The position numbers were made by a program, and so were the translations under genes. Positions 8,701 to 16,122 of a stretch of 36,785 nt of DNA are shown here, piece by piece; the first letter of the stretch is position 1; each line of letters starts with the position of its first letter. The DNA is from an uncultured Bacteroidota bacterium (GTDB lineage: Bacteria; Bacteroidota; Bacteroidia; Chitinophagales; Chitinophagaceae), in NCBI GenBank assembly GCA_903887005.1, contig CAISOH010000034.1, positions 1 to 36,785 on the forward strand, given 5' to 3'. The notes beneath the pieces were generated by a model. The model was given only the letters and a program-made list of their open reading frames with translations, searched no databases and had not been told where the DNA came from.

Positions 8701-8864
8701 CTGTCCGCGTTTACGCCTTCTATGGCTGTAATGCGTCCGCTCATAGTGCCCGGCCCAAGCCATCTTGCTTCCAGTGCGCCGAAAGTATAGGAGTTAACCT
8801 TTGTCTGTGACTGAGCTTTACCAACCAGGAGTAAAGCAGATAAAAGGAAAAAAAGTTTTTTCAT
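5787..8864 (-). CDS. Secreted Asp-box/BNR-repeat protein, sortilin (VPS10)-like
   Basis: 1025 residues from the chosen start at 8864, where MKKLFFLLSALLLVGKAQSQ is a clear signal peptide; an upstream in-frame ATG at 8906 would add 14 residues before it and is unlikely. Residues ~30-720 carry at least ten Asp-box motifs (S-T-D-G-G-x-T-W type, for example STDGGDTWSK, STDGGHTWRE, SADGGETWKS, STDAGKTWKR), so one or two beta-propellers are expected. Residues ~790-890 resemble a FlgD-like Ig strand set (YDVTGKLVQTLPG), and the tail is charged and helical. No T9SS sorting domain is evident. Related proteins are annotated as glycosyl hydrolases, but no catalytic residues are recognised. Probably binds a surface polymer or protein. 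Confidence 0.85.
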   Translation of the reverse strand: MKKLFFLLSALLLVGKAQSQTKVNSYTFGALEARWLGPGTMSGRITAIEGVNADSKTLYVGSAGGGVWKSTNAGASFKPIFDKYCMSIGSIAVDQANPATVFVGTGESNMRNTVSIGDGLYKSTDAGDNWVKVGLDSTEHIAKILIDPKNPNNIYAAAPGPLWSDSKHRGLYKSTDGGDTWSKIFYINEKTGCADVAIDPTNPMIVYATTWEFRRFPYAFNSGGKGSGMWKSTDGGHTWRELTNGLPTKPFGRIALTLAPSDPKNMIAIVESKETGLYISADGGETWKSQSATMNVISRPFYFSCLVIDPKDPKRVYRPGFGFSYSDDGGYSFTDASYDGGWVHSDHHALWINPNYTNQMYLGTDGGVYFSLDKGTTWMFVYNLPVGQFYHVACDNNTPYRMYGGLQDNGSWMAPSEAPGGVNNSNWQDMYGGDGFWVQPDLTDNNTAYAESQGGNLGRIDLTTFKSLDITPQAGKDDEKLRWNWNTPIVTGQANHHNLYTAAQYLYKTTDQGRNWQKISPDLTTNDKKKQQQEESGGLSEDNTSAENHCTIFTLAESPLDENMIWVGTDDGNLQLVTDGGKSWMNLAKNYEAAGIPAQTWVSSIEPSKFDKNVVYATFDNHMYGDMNTYLAKSTDAGKTWKRITSDEFTGYAHKIKEDIVNKNLLFLGTERGLIASIDGGESWFRMKNHIPDYCMVRDIQIQPQTNDLVIATHGRGIMVVNNITPIRALSKEVVDKDVYLFDNKPLPITMGKYGGGGSPVSGGWYGGNPDYVQPIEYYMKDRATKEVKVEIYDVTGKLVQTLPGSKRKGINKVYWNLRYTPPKTATGSTKMDYGGFIAPVVLPGTYTVKLKIGDKEYTNQLQMVHDDANKRFTEEDRKVQYKAAMELYKMHEQLYTLVDNINKEQKLLKDNMDSVTKPQAKKMLKEYNTKLEELRSTLLATKHKSIFADEKKLREYITEVYASVCSQECKPSNLQLGRITVLNDDLKKGEESYEKITSEYQEKAHTTITAEKGRSKTTSVNSGN

Positions 8865-8971
8865 AATAGTGTGTATAATTTTGAAAATATCGTTTTGCCA
8901 AAGCATTGTGAATTAATATTCGCGAAATTCTTTTTGTTCATTACCTGACAGATAACATCTCCCGGCACCTG

Positions 8972-8990
8972 TCCCGATTTTTCATCGGGA
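8972..8990. repeat. TCCCGAT hairpin between the LolA-like gene and the Asp-box gene
   Basis: TCCCGAT (8972-8978) and ATCGGGA (8984-8990) form a 7-bp stem with loop TTTTC. It overlaps the stop of the 8982-9707 gene and reads on the minus strand as a stem with a GAAAA loop. It is either a terminator for that gene or a short REP-like unit. Confidence 0.4.
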
Positions 8991-9707
8991 GCTATGGGGT
9001 TCTTCCGGTTTGAAAATCTGTTCATCAACCGGTTTATTGATTTCAATACTTTTTATAGTCATGGAGCCGGCGCCATCCATAGACATCGGGTAAATGATTC
9101 CTTCAGGGAGTTTTTCATAATCGCCGTAAGTAGCAGTTTGCACTTGTTCTTTACCATTGGCTTTTATTTTTTCTACGGTGCGTACCAGGTAGTAACTGGA
9201 GGCATCTATAAAAATGGTTTCTTCCTTTCCTGACGGAAGTGTTACTTTCAGTTTATAACATTCGGTCCCTTCCACATCATCCTTGCCAAGGTTAATAACT
9301 TTGTTTCCCTTGGTCTTATAATCAATCAGCGGGCCTTGTATGTCTAACCTGTCCTGCGCCTGCTTTACTGCGTCTTCTGGTATTACATCTGCTTTTTGCC
9401 CCCCGCGTGGATTATAGTTCCATCCTGCTTTGTCTGTAATTATTGTATAGCCGGTCATACCATTCACCGTATTTTCAGTTTTATATCCTTTTCCCTGGAG
9501 AACAGTAATGGTCACAGGTATTTCCACACCCCTGGAATTCCTGACACAGTTCTTTTTTATAGAATTAATTTTCTTCCAGTTATCAGCGCCGCCAATTGCA
9601 ATTATGTGCTTTTGTATTATCTCATCGGTAGTCTGGCCCTTTGCAGCAGTGATACCACCAGCGCCGGATATTGCGAAAGCAAAGAATAACAATCTGGCGT
9701 ATTTCAC
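8982..9707 (-). CDS. Periplasmic LolA-like protein, copy 1
   Basis: 241 residues. Signal peptide about 1-24 (ITAAKGQ), then the conserved start TTDEIIQKHIIAIGGADNW. Alternating strands follow (KGYKTENTVNGMTGYTIIT, YKLKVTLPSGKEETIFIDAS, YLVRTVEKIKANGKE), a pattern seen in outer-membrane lipoprotein-sorting (LolA/LolB fold) proteins of Bacteroidota. It is about 50% identical by eye to the next gene upstream on the same strand, so the two arose by tandem duplication. The ligand is unknown; a role in lipid or lipoprotein handling is only suggested by the fold. Confidence 0.6.
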   Translation of the reverse strand: MKYARLLFFAFAISGAGGITAAKGQTTDEIIQKHIIAIGGADNWKKINSIKKNCVRNSRGVEIPVTITVLQGKGYKTENTVNGMTGYTIITDKAGWNYNPRGGQKADVIPEDAVKQAQDRLDIQGPLIDYKTKGNKVINLGKDDVEGTECYKLKVTLPSGKEETIFIDASSYYLVRTVEKIKANGKEQVQTATYGDYEKLPEGIIYPMSMDGAGSMTIKSIEINKPVDEQIFKPEEPHSSR

Positions 9708-9764
9708 AGTTGGGCGTTTGATGCAAATGGATAAAATAAGGATGATATCGCGTTACACAGATAC

Positions 9765-9790
9765 GACAACCCCGAGGCGTCGGGATTGTC
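9765..9790 (-). terminator. Hairpin between the two LolA-like genes
   Basis: GACAA plus CCCGA on the left arm (9765-9775) pairs with 9780-9790 with one C-A mismatch around a GGCG loop. It starts 17 bases past the stop of the upstream gene. No T run follows on the minus strand, so termination is possible but not certain. Confidence 0.45.
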
Positions 9791-9806
9791 AAATCTACCA
9801 CACGCA

Positions 9807-10547
9807 CTATTTTTTACTGTCAACTGCATTTGTTGGTTCGCCCGGTTTGAAAATACTTTCGTCAACCGGTTTATTGACTTCAATAGTCTTAAATGTGATA
9901 GCACCCATTCCTTCATCAGTTGTCATTGCTACTACAATGCCTTCCGGTAGTTTCTGATAATTGCTGTAATTTACTATCGTCTCTTCCTCTTTACCGTTCG
10001 CTTTGATTTTATCTACTGTGCGGATATGGTAGTAATTAGATGCATCGAGATAAATGGTTTCTTCTTTTCCATTCTTGTAGGTCACCTTTAGTTTATAACA
10101 TTCTGTCCCTTCCACCTGGTCTTTACCAAGGTAAACCACTTTATTGCCCTTGGCCTTATAATCAACAAGGGGTCCCTGCACATCCAGGCCATCCTGCAAC
10201 TGTTCCACCATATCGGCCGGAACTGCTTCCGGTTTTTTCTGGCCATACATCGGGAAATAACCCCATCCATCCTTCGTTGTCATTATCTGATAGCCGGTCA
10301 TTCCGTTCATCGTTACTTCCATGCGTGCGCCTTTGCCGTTTAATACAATCGTGGTAACAGGGATCTCCGTACCTCCGGCATTAATACTGCCAATTGATTT
10401 AATGGAAGTTATTTTCTTCCAGTTGTCTAATCCGCCAATAGCGGTTACATGTTTTTGGATTATCTCATCGGCGGTTTGGGCTTTAGTGGTTGTAAAGCCT
10501 GCAAATAACATAGCAGCCGCTACCACTGAAAATCGGAATGTTCTCAT
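9807..10547 (-). CDS. Periplasmic LolA-like protein, copy 2
   Basis: 246 residues with signal peptide about 1-23 (FAGFTTTKAQ). It shares with copy 1 the ADEIIQKHVTAIGGLDNWKK start, the VNGMTGY-like segment (here MNGMTGYQIM), the QGPLVDYKAKGNKV block and the KPVDESIFKPGEPT tail. It is the likely first gene of the pair; the gap between the two is about 100 bases and holds a hairpin. Function as for copy 1: exported, LolA-like fold suspected, ligand unknown. Confidence 0.6.
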   Translation of the reverse strand: MRTFRFSVVAAAMLFAGFTTTKAQTADEIIQKHVTAIGGLDNWKKITSIKSIGSINAGGTEIPVTTIVLNGKGARMEVTMNGMTGYQIMTTKDGWGYFPMYGQKKPEAVPADMVEQLQDGLDVQGPLVDYKAKGNKVVYLGKDQVEGTECYKLKVTYKNGKEETIYLDASNYYHIRTVDKIKANGKEEETIVNYSNYQKLPEGIVVAMTTDEGMGAITFKTIEVNKPVDESIFKPGEPTNAVDSKK

Positions 10548-10703
10548 TATTGGTGTGTTTTTAGTTTTTGATAAAAAATTAAATATAGCGCAAGATATGG
10601 AAAAAAGTTTTTTGTAACGGGGGTGAAATTGGAGGGTAATTTATTTCTTAATGCTTTACAGGACACTTATAGGGATATTTTCAGAAAATTTTTGCGTTAC
10701 AGA

Positions 10704-10735
10704 TTGATGGATAACCTTTAGAACGGTTACTTTTG
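10704..10735 (+). promoter_or_regulatory. Bacteroidota-type promoter before the aminotransferase gene
   Basis: TACTTTTG (10728-10735) matches the Bacteroidota -7 consensus TAnnTTTG. A TTG (10704-10706) lies 21 bases upstream, the right distance for the -33 element. The chosen start codon is 18 bases after the -7 box, which argues against the earlier TTG at 10733 that lies within the promoter. Confidence 0.5.
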
Positions 10736-10753
10736 TGGTATAAACTAAGTTAT

Positions 10754-11968
10754 ATGCCCGGATACGAACTATTTGGCGCACAGGAGCGCAAGGAAGTAAA
10801 TGATGTACTGGAAACAGGCATCCTCATGCGGTATGGTTTTGATGGGGCCCGTAATGGCACCTGGAAAGCCAAAGAACTGGAGCAGGAGATCTGTAAAACT
10901 TTCGGCGTAGGTTATGCGCAACTCGTAAGCAGCGGCACTGCAGCTCTGACGACTGCCATGGCTGCATTGGGCATAGGGGCAGGTGATGAGATCATTATGC
11001 CGGCATTTACGTTTGTGGCAAGCTTTGAAGCAGTTCTTTCAGTAGGCGCCATACCTGTGATGGTGGATATTGATGAAACGCTTACACTTGACCCAAAAGC
11101 GGTTGAAGCGGCTATTACCCACCGTACAAAGGCGGTAATGCCGGTACACATGTGTGGCAGTATGGCCCAGATGGATGAATTAAAAGCTATTTGTGATATC
11201 CATAAATTACTGTTGCTGGAAGACGCCTGCCAGGCTATAGGGGCCAGCTACAAGGGTAAGAGCGTAGGCACGATAGGACATGCCGGTACGTTCTCATTCG
11301 ATTTTGTAAAGATTATTACTTGCGCTGAAGGCGGTGCGGTGATCACTAATAATGAAGCGGTTTACAAGAAGTGCGACCAGTTCAGTGACCACGGCCATGA
11401 TCATGCCGGCAAGGATCGCGGTGCAGATTTGCATCCATATCTTGGTTATAATTTTCGTATATCAGAGCTTCATGCCGCTGTGGGACTGGCGCAGGTCAGG
11501 AGGCTGAATGAATTCCTTACTTTACAAAAACGTAATCACAGCATTATAAAGAATACGCTTGAAAAGGTGGAAGGCCTGACCTTCCGCCGGATACCTGATC
11601 CTGCCGGAGATGCAGGTTCATTCCTCTCTTTCTTTTTACCTACGGAAGATATGGCGCGCGATGCTGTTGCCGGTTTCAATGCCGCAAACATTGGCGGCAA
11701 TTTTTACTGGTACGACAATAACTGGCACTACATACGCAAATGGCAGCACCTGCAAAGCGGCAGCTGGATGCACCGCCTGCACGATGATATGAAAAAACAG
11801 GTAATGCATTACACCAACCAGGCTTTTGCTATGAGCGATGCCATTATGAGTCGTTGCATCTCTTCATCCATCAGCCTGCTTTGGGACGAAGCCCAGGCGC
11901 AGGAACGCGCTGATAAAATGGCGGAAGTTTTGCGGAAAGTGATGGTTGGAAATAGGGTAGGAGCTTAG
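10754..11968 (+). CDS. DegT/DnrJ/EryC1/StrS-family sugar aminotransferase
   Basis: 404 residues from ATG 10754 (MPGYELFG). PLP-dependent aminotransferases of this family transaminate keto-sugars for surface polysaccharides. Recognisable parts: SSGTAALTTAMAALGIG (about 60-76, cofactor phosphate loop), DEIIMPAFTFVAS, EDACQAIGASYKGKSVGTIG (about 155-175), the lysine in FSFDFVKIITCAEGGA (Schiff-base site), and HPYLGYNFRISELHAAVGLAQ. The MPG-(Y/F)-E-(L/V)-FG start and length of about 400 resemble KdnA-type 8-amino-octulosonate transaminases, but I cannot confirm the substrate. It stands alone behind a Bacteroidota promoter. Confidence 0.85.
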   Translation: MPGYELFGAQERKEVNDVLETGILMRYGFDGARNGTWKAKELEQEICKTFGVGYAQLVSSGTAALTTAMAALGIGAGDEIIMPAFTFVASFEAVLSVGAIPVMVDIDETLTLDPKAVEAAITHRTKAVMPVHMCGSMAQMDELKAICDIHKLLLLEDACQAIGASYKGKSVGTIGHAGTFSFDFVKIITCAEGGAVITNNEAVYKKCDQFSDHGHDHAGKDRGADLHPYLGYNFRISELHAAVGLAQVRRLNEFLTLQKRNHSIIKNTLEKVEGLTFRRIPDPAGDAGSFLSFFLPTEDMARDAVAGFNAANIGGNFYWYDNNWHYIRKWQHLQSGSWMHRLHDDMKKQVMHYTNQAFAMSDAIMSRCISSSISLLWDEAQAQERADKMAEVLRKVMVGNRVGA

Positions 11969-12016
11969 TTTTCTTGTTGGAATTTTTAATTGGGTTTGTT
12001 TTTATGAATTTTATTG

Positions 12017-12122
12017 TTGTCTGAACTGGAATTTGTTGAATTCTCAGAATTAAAGAATTCTTATTTCAAAATGGAAAAAATTCTACCAATTCTTTAATTC
12101 TAAAAATTCCGGTTCAGACAAT
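12017..12122. repeat. Inverted-repeat element, copy 1 (MITE-like)
   Basis: The ends are TTGTCTGAAC and GGTTCAGACAA, imperfect inverted repeats. The interior has further complementary AT-rich arms (GGAATTTGTTGAATT against AATTCTAAAAATTCC), giving a long imperfect hairpin. Near-identical copies lie at 12596-12700 and 14424-14530. Copies 1 and 2 bracket the GxxExxY gene. Confidence 0.7.
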
Positions 12123-12127
12123 CCAGC

Positions 12128-12529
12128 TCATGTATTTTTATACTTTTTATTAGTCAGCCGTTTAAACGTAAGGCTTTTGCTACCGAAATTTATCAGCAAT
12201 CCAGTCTTCATATTATAGGCTTCAAGGTAATTGATTGCCTGGGCAAGATGCACATCTTCCAATGTGATTATTGCTTTCAACTCAACCATAATCTCATTTT
12301 CAACGAAAAAATCCACACGCCTTGTGCCAATGATTTCATCGCGATAAAAGATAGGCATTTCTTTTTCTCTTTCATAGGCTAACCCTTCATACCTGAATTC
12401 TATTTCCAAGGCTCTTTGATATATTACTTCCTGGAAACCATTTCCTAAAGCAGCATGTACTTTCATAGCACAACCTATGATTTTACCGGTGCAATCATGA
12501 AATTCTTCCGGTTTGCGTTTTGCATCCAT
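12128..12529 (-). CDS. GxxExxY-family protein (PD-(D/E)XK nuclease-like)
   Basis: 133 residues. The name-giving motif is GNGFQEVIY (about 29-37). RRVDFFVENEIMVELKAI (about 71-88) looks like the D...ExK core of the PD-(D/E)XK nuclease fold, and LINFGSKSLTFKRL is the usual C terminus. Function in this family is unsettled; many copies sit in repeat-rich intergenic sites. Here inverted-repeat copies lie directly on both sides (12017-12122 and 12596-12700), and a 3' fragment of a second copy lies beside repeat copy 3 at 14.5 kb. The AT-rich context supports a mobile or repeat-linked gene. Confidence 0.8.
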   Translation of the reverse strand: MDAKRKPEEFHDCTGKIIGCAMKVHAALGNGFQEVIYQRALEIEFRYEGLAYEREKEMPIFYRDEIIGTRRVDFFVENEIMVELKAIITLEDVHLAQAINYLEAYNMKTGLLINFGSKSLTFKRLTNKKYKNT

Positions 12530-12595
12530 TTTTCTATATTATTTTTTGAACAGAAATTTGTTGAATTTCTGGAATTAGTGAATTGTTTTTTCTTG

Positions 12596-12700
12596 TTGTC
12601 TGAACCGAAATTTATAGAATTTCTGGAATTATTGAATTTTTTTTCTGATTTTTAAAAATTCCACCAATTCTTTAATTCTAAAAATTCCAGTTCCGACAAT
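12596..12700. repeat. Inverted-repeat element, copy 2 (MITE-like)
   Basis: Starts TTGTCTGAACCG and ends CCAGTTCCGACAA, with the same internal CCACCAATTCTTTAATTC block as copies 1 and 3. A partial, more diverged start (TTTTTTGAACAGAAATTTG) lies just before it at about 12543-12565, so this site may be two nested or tandem units. Confidence 0.65.
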
Positions 12701-12765
12701 CAAATATTCCCTATCTTTATTCATCTTTTCACAATAAGAAGTTATCCCATATTCTTATAAAACAG

Positions 12766-14424
12766 ATGAAAAAATCTATATACCGCCGGGCAATCATGGT
12801 GCTATTATTTGTTTTGTTTTCTACAGTAGAAAACATAAATTTTCTTTATGCCCAGATAATTACTACTGTTGCCGGAAATGGAATTTTGGGATATAGTGGA
12901 GACGGTGGGCCTGCAACGGCTGCAAAATTTCATATTCCGGGTAAAGTGATTATTGATAACAAAGGAAATTTATTTATTGCCGATGATTATAATCACTGTG
13001 TTCGAAAAGTGAATGCTGTAACTGGGATAATCAATACCATTGCCGGAACTGGAGTTGCAGGATACAATGGAGATGGGATATCGGCTACTTCAGCACAATT
13101 AGACGATCCATGTGGTATGGCTTTCGATGCTGCTGGTAACTTATTTATCGGAGATATCATTAATCATAGGGTTCGTAAAATAAATGCTGTCACCGGAATT
13201 ATAAGTACTGTTGCCGGAACTGGTTTTGGCGCCGGTGGATTGGGTGGATATAATGGAGATGGAATACCTGCAACTATGGCAGAGCTCAATGTTCCAGGAT
13301 ATATTTCTATTGATTCATCGGATAATTTATTCATATCAGATGGCAGAAATTACAGAATACGTAAGGTTGATTCCAAGACCAATATTATAACTACGATTGC
13401 AGGCAATGGAATTTCAGGATATACTGGTGATGGAGGACTTGCTACTTCCGCAGAATTAATGGGGCCACAAGGAATAGCTTTTAAAAGAGATGATTATCGT
13501 AATTTATTCATTGCAGACAGTCTTTCTAATGTTCGGAAGATTGATCTTGCAACAGGCATTATTACTGTTGTAGCAGGTAATGGCACTTATGGTTATAGCG
13601 GAGATGGGGCACCGGCTTCTGCTGCTTCAATAGCTGCTCCTTTTGATATTGCTTTTGATGCATCCGGCAACTGTTATATTGCTGAATTCCCAGGTAGGAT
13701 CCGTAAGATAGATACTTTTGGCATCATTCATACAGTTGCCGGTACAACCGTATCTGGTTACAATGGAGATGGAATACCTGCTACCGCAGCAGAACTTAAC
13801 GAAACAGTAGGGATTGCTATAGATGCGTGTGGTAGTTTATACATTGCTGATGCAAGTAATGAAAGAATCCGTAAAGTAACATTTCCACCTGTTCTGACAG
13901 TTCCAACGATTTCTCTCTCGGGTGCAAGCTCAGCATTAATGGGTTCTTCTGTAACAATAACTGCAACTATTTCAAATTCAGGCAGCACTTATATAATACA
14001 TTGGATGAACCATGGTATAGAATTTACCACTACCACTATACCCTCAGTTACTTACTCTAAGCCTTTTTTGGGCAATGATACAATAACAGCAAGAGTGGTG
14101 TCAACCGCTACTTACGGGTGTTATGATAGTACGACCTCGGCTGGGCATATTGTTGCAACTGTGCCAGGAGGCATAGCTTCAATATCTCTTAAAGAAGATT
14201 TTACTATCTATCCCAACCCTGCCCATGAAATACTTTATTTAGAAGTATTTAAAGCTACTACAACCTATCGGCTAGTAAGCATAGTAGGTGCAGTGTTGCA
14301 GCAAGGCGAATTAAGCAGTAGCAATAATAGTATTTCCATAAAGGCATTGCCGAGAGGCATATATATGCTGGAGGTGAGGGACAATGAAGGTGGAAAAACG
14401 CTTAGTAAGATCGTAAAGGAGTAA
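12766..14424 (+). CDS. Secreted NHL-repeat protein with T9SS sorting domain
   Basis: 552 residues. Signal peptide to about residue 30 (NFLYAQ). Residues ~31-370 hold about six NHL-type repeats, each with a TVAGNG-x-GYSGDGGPAT module followed by NLFIADxxNHRVRKI, predicting a beta-propeller. Residues ~375-455 form an Ig-like domain (SLSGASSALMGSSVTITATI). The C terminus (FTIYPNPAHEILYLEV to the end KTLSKIVKE) is a T9SS sorting domain. Known family role: exported or surface proteins of unknown ligand. The stop codon overlaps the start of inverted-repeat copy 3. Confidence 0.88.
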   Translation: MKKSIYRRAIMVLLFVLFSTVENINFLYAQIITTVAGNGILGYSGDGGPATAAKFHIPGKVIIDNKGNLFIADDYNHCVRKVNAVTGIINTIAGTGVAGYNGDGISATSAQLDDPCGMAFDAAGNLFIGDIINHRVRKINAVTGIISTVAGTGFGAGGLGGYNGDGIPATMAELNVPGYISIDSSDNLFISDGRNYRIRKVDSKTNIITTIAGNGISGYTGDGGLATSAELMGPQGIAFKRDDYRNLFIADSLSNVRKIDLATGIITVVAGNGTYGYSGDGAPASAASIAAPFDIAFDASGNCYIAEFPGRIRKIDTFGIIHTVAGTTVSGYNGDGIPATAAELNETVGIAIDACGSLYIADASNERIRKVTFPPVLTVPTISLSGASSALMGSSVTITATISNSGSTYIIHWMNHGIEFTTTTIPSVTYSKPFLGNDTITARVVSTATYGCYDSTTSAGHIVATVPGGIASISLKEDFTIYPNPAHEILYLEVFKATTTYRLVSIVGAVLQQGELSSSNNSISIKALPRGIYMLEVRDNEGGKTLSKIVKE

Positions 14425-14530
14425 TTGTCTGAACCAGAATTTGTTGAATTTTTAGAATTAAAGAATTCTTATTTCAAAATGGAAAAAATTCCCCCAATTC
14501 TTTAATTCTAAAAATTCCGGTTCAGACAAT
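14424..14530. repeat. Inverted-repeat element, copy 3 (MITE-like)
   Basis: Starts ATTGTCTGAACC and ends GGTTCAGACAAT, the best-preserved terminal inverted repeat of the three copies. The interior matches copy 1 almost base for base from AATTAAAGAATTC to the right end. It begins inside the stop codon of the NHL-repeat gene. Confidence 0.7.
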
Positions 14531-14534
14531 CCGG

Positions 14535-14661
14535 TTAATGCATGTTTATACTTTTTATTAGTCAGTCGTTTTGAAAGTAAGATTATTTGTCCTGAAATGT
14601 ATTTTGGCATAGCCTCACGAATCCATTCCTGGCTACAGCCAATCCATTCATGAGTAAACAA
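14535..14661 (-). pseudogene. 3' remnant of a GxxExxY gene
   Basis: An open frame (14458-14661) contains KRLTNKKYK, identical to the C terminus of the intact GxxExxY protein at 12128-12529, and sits at the same place relative to the repeat element. Upstream of this the residues (IGCSQEWIREAMPKYISG) no longer match well, and the GxxExxY motif and catalytic core are missing. The rest of the gap 14425-14823 is AT-rich with no gene I can support. Confidence 0.5.
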
Positions 14662-14823
14662 AATACTCTTTTAGTTTTCAAGCCTTTTCTTCTTAAAAAA
14701 ATGATAAAGGCTTTGCTGCTCTACGAAAGAAAGAATGATTTTATGTAAGTCTTAATTCATATTTTTAACCTGTATTCTTATAATAAACTGTCTATATGAA
14801 AATAATAACACCCATTGCAAAAC

Positions 14824-15363
14824 CTATTCCACTGGTTGTTGTTTATCCAGCAACTTTAAAAGATCAGTAAATTCCATCTTTTTTGTTTCGCCAAGTTCAC
14901 GGTCAAGGTCTATGAAGCGATAATAAATATTTTCCAGTTCATCTTCGGTAAATATACCATAAGCAGTTTGGAACAATTCTTCATTTTCTACTGCAATATG
15001 GTCCAGTAAAGCTTCCGTATATTCATCAATCTTCTCTGAAGCCTCACTATAGTTTTGTTGTTCCAGGTCCAATTCTATATCACGGATCAGTTCCCTGAAA
15101 TAATTGTGGTTATCGAACATTTCATTAATGATCCCTTCCGCCAACAGCTCATTCTTTTTTGCCATCTCCGGAAAGAGTATTTCTTCTTCCTTATGGTGAT
15201 GGTACTGGTCGGCATAGACCCTGAAAAAGCGTATGAGCTCACTGATAGTGATTTCATACTCCTCATCGTTTTTTCCAATCAGGGACTTAGCGTTTTTAGC
15301 AATCTCCACTGCGCGGGTGATGATTTCATGCTCATCAAACAGCATCTTTAATGAATTGTTCAT
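14824..15363 (-). CDS. Hemerythrin-like (HHE) di-iron protein
   Basis: 179 residues, all helical and acidic. Metal-ligand motifs for a hemerythrin-type four-helix bundle: LFDEHEII (His12), DQYHHHKEEEILFPEM (about 54-69), FDNHNYF (about 84-90), and LDHIAVENEELF (about 121-132). HHE proteins bind O2 or NO or handle iron. It is the last gene of the leftward operon (18 bases after the SDR stop), opposite the oxygen-sensitive benzoyl-CoA reductase genes, so O2 or NO protection or sensing is a reasonable inference. The ligand itself cannot be read from the sequence. Confidence 0.85.
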   Translation of the reverse strand: MNNSLKMLFDEHEIITRAVEIAKNAKSLIGKNDEEYEITISELIRFFRVYADQYHHHKEEEILFPEMAKKNELLAEGIINEMFDNHNYFRELIRDIELDLEQQNYSEASEKIDEYTEALLDHIAVENEELFQTAYGIFTEDELENIYYRFIDLDRELGETKKMEFTDLLKLLDKQQPVE

Positions 15364-15381
15364 ATTTATTATTTTGTTTTT

Positions 15382-16122
15382 TTACATGTTTGCACCTATG
15401 CTCTTTCCTCCGTCCACGTATATGGTTTGCCCGGTAATAAATTGTGTGTTTCCGGAAACAAGAAACGATACGGCATTTGCTACATCTCCGGGGCTGCCCA
15501 TTGACTTTGACGGTTGCGCTTCAATTAATTTCTGCAATACATCCGTTGCTAATTTTTGAGTCAGCGGTGTGTCTATTAAACCCGGGGCTACGGCATTTAC
15601 GCTGACATTATACTTGCCCAGTTCCAGCGCCAAAACCCTTGTCAGTGCTACCACTCCTGCTTTTGATGCTGAATAATTACTTTGTCCCCGATTTCCAAGC
15701 CAGGCGCGGGAAGCAATGTTTACTATCCTGCCCGATTTCTGTTCTTTCATAGTAATGGCTGCTTCCCGGCACATTAACCATGTTCCTTTCAGGTTTACAT
15801 TTACTACCGCATCAAAATCATCAACGCTCATATTCCATATCATATTATCCCGTATGATGCCTGCATTATTTACTACTGCGCTGACTGTACCAAATTTGCT
15901 TTTCACACCTTCAAACAATTCCTTTACCTGCTGTTCATTGCTAATGCTCATCTTGATAAATTCAACACAATCCTTGCCAAATTCATTTATGAGAGTATCT
16001 TCTCCTGTAGGGTCCATGTCAACGGCTACTACATAAAATCCGTCATTTACTAATTTTTTGCAGATGGCTTTTCCTATTCCTTTTGCCGCCCCTGTTACAA
16101 TTGCTATTGGCCTGTTGTTCAT
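15382..16122 (-). CDS. Short-chain dehydrogenase/reductase (FabG-like)
   Basis: 246 residues, classical SDR. Cofactor motif TGAAKGIG (about 10-17), NNAG (about 88-91), and active site NIASRAWLGNRGQSNYSASK with Ser, Tyr and Lys in the usual places. PGLIDTPL and the C-terminal FITGQTIYVDGG are also typical. Its ATG overlaps the xdhC-like stop by one base, so the two are translated together. Substrate unknown. Candidates from context are a 3-oxoacyl or alicyclic hydroxyacyl-CoA (BadH of Rhodopseudomonas palustris is an SDR acting on 2-hydroxycyclohexane-carbonyl-CoA), but the similarity I see is generic. Confidence 0.85.
   Translation of the reverse strand: MNNRPIAIVTGAAKGIGKAICKKLVNDGFYVVAVDMDPTGEDTLINEFGKDCVEFIKMSISNEQQVKELFEGVKSKFGTVSAVVNNAGIIRDNMIWNMSVDDFDAVVNVNLKGTWLMCREAAITMKEQKSGRIVNIASRAWLGNRGQSNYSASKAGVVALTRVLALELGKYNVSVNAVAPGLIDTPLTQKLATDVLQKLIEAQPSKSMGSPGDVANAVSFLVSGNTQFITGQTIYVDGGKSIGANM

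Noticed and set aside
8865-8906. Upstream ATG start for the Asp-box protein
   Set aside because: Would place 14 polar residues before a clear signal peptide starting MKKLFFLL.
10733-10753. TTG start giving seven more residues on the aminotransferase
   Set aside because: The TTG lies inside the TACTTTTG promoter box and the family start is MPGYELFG.
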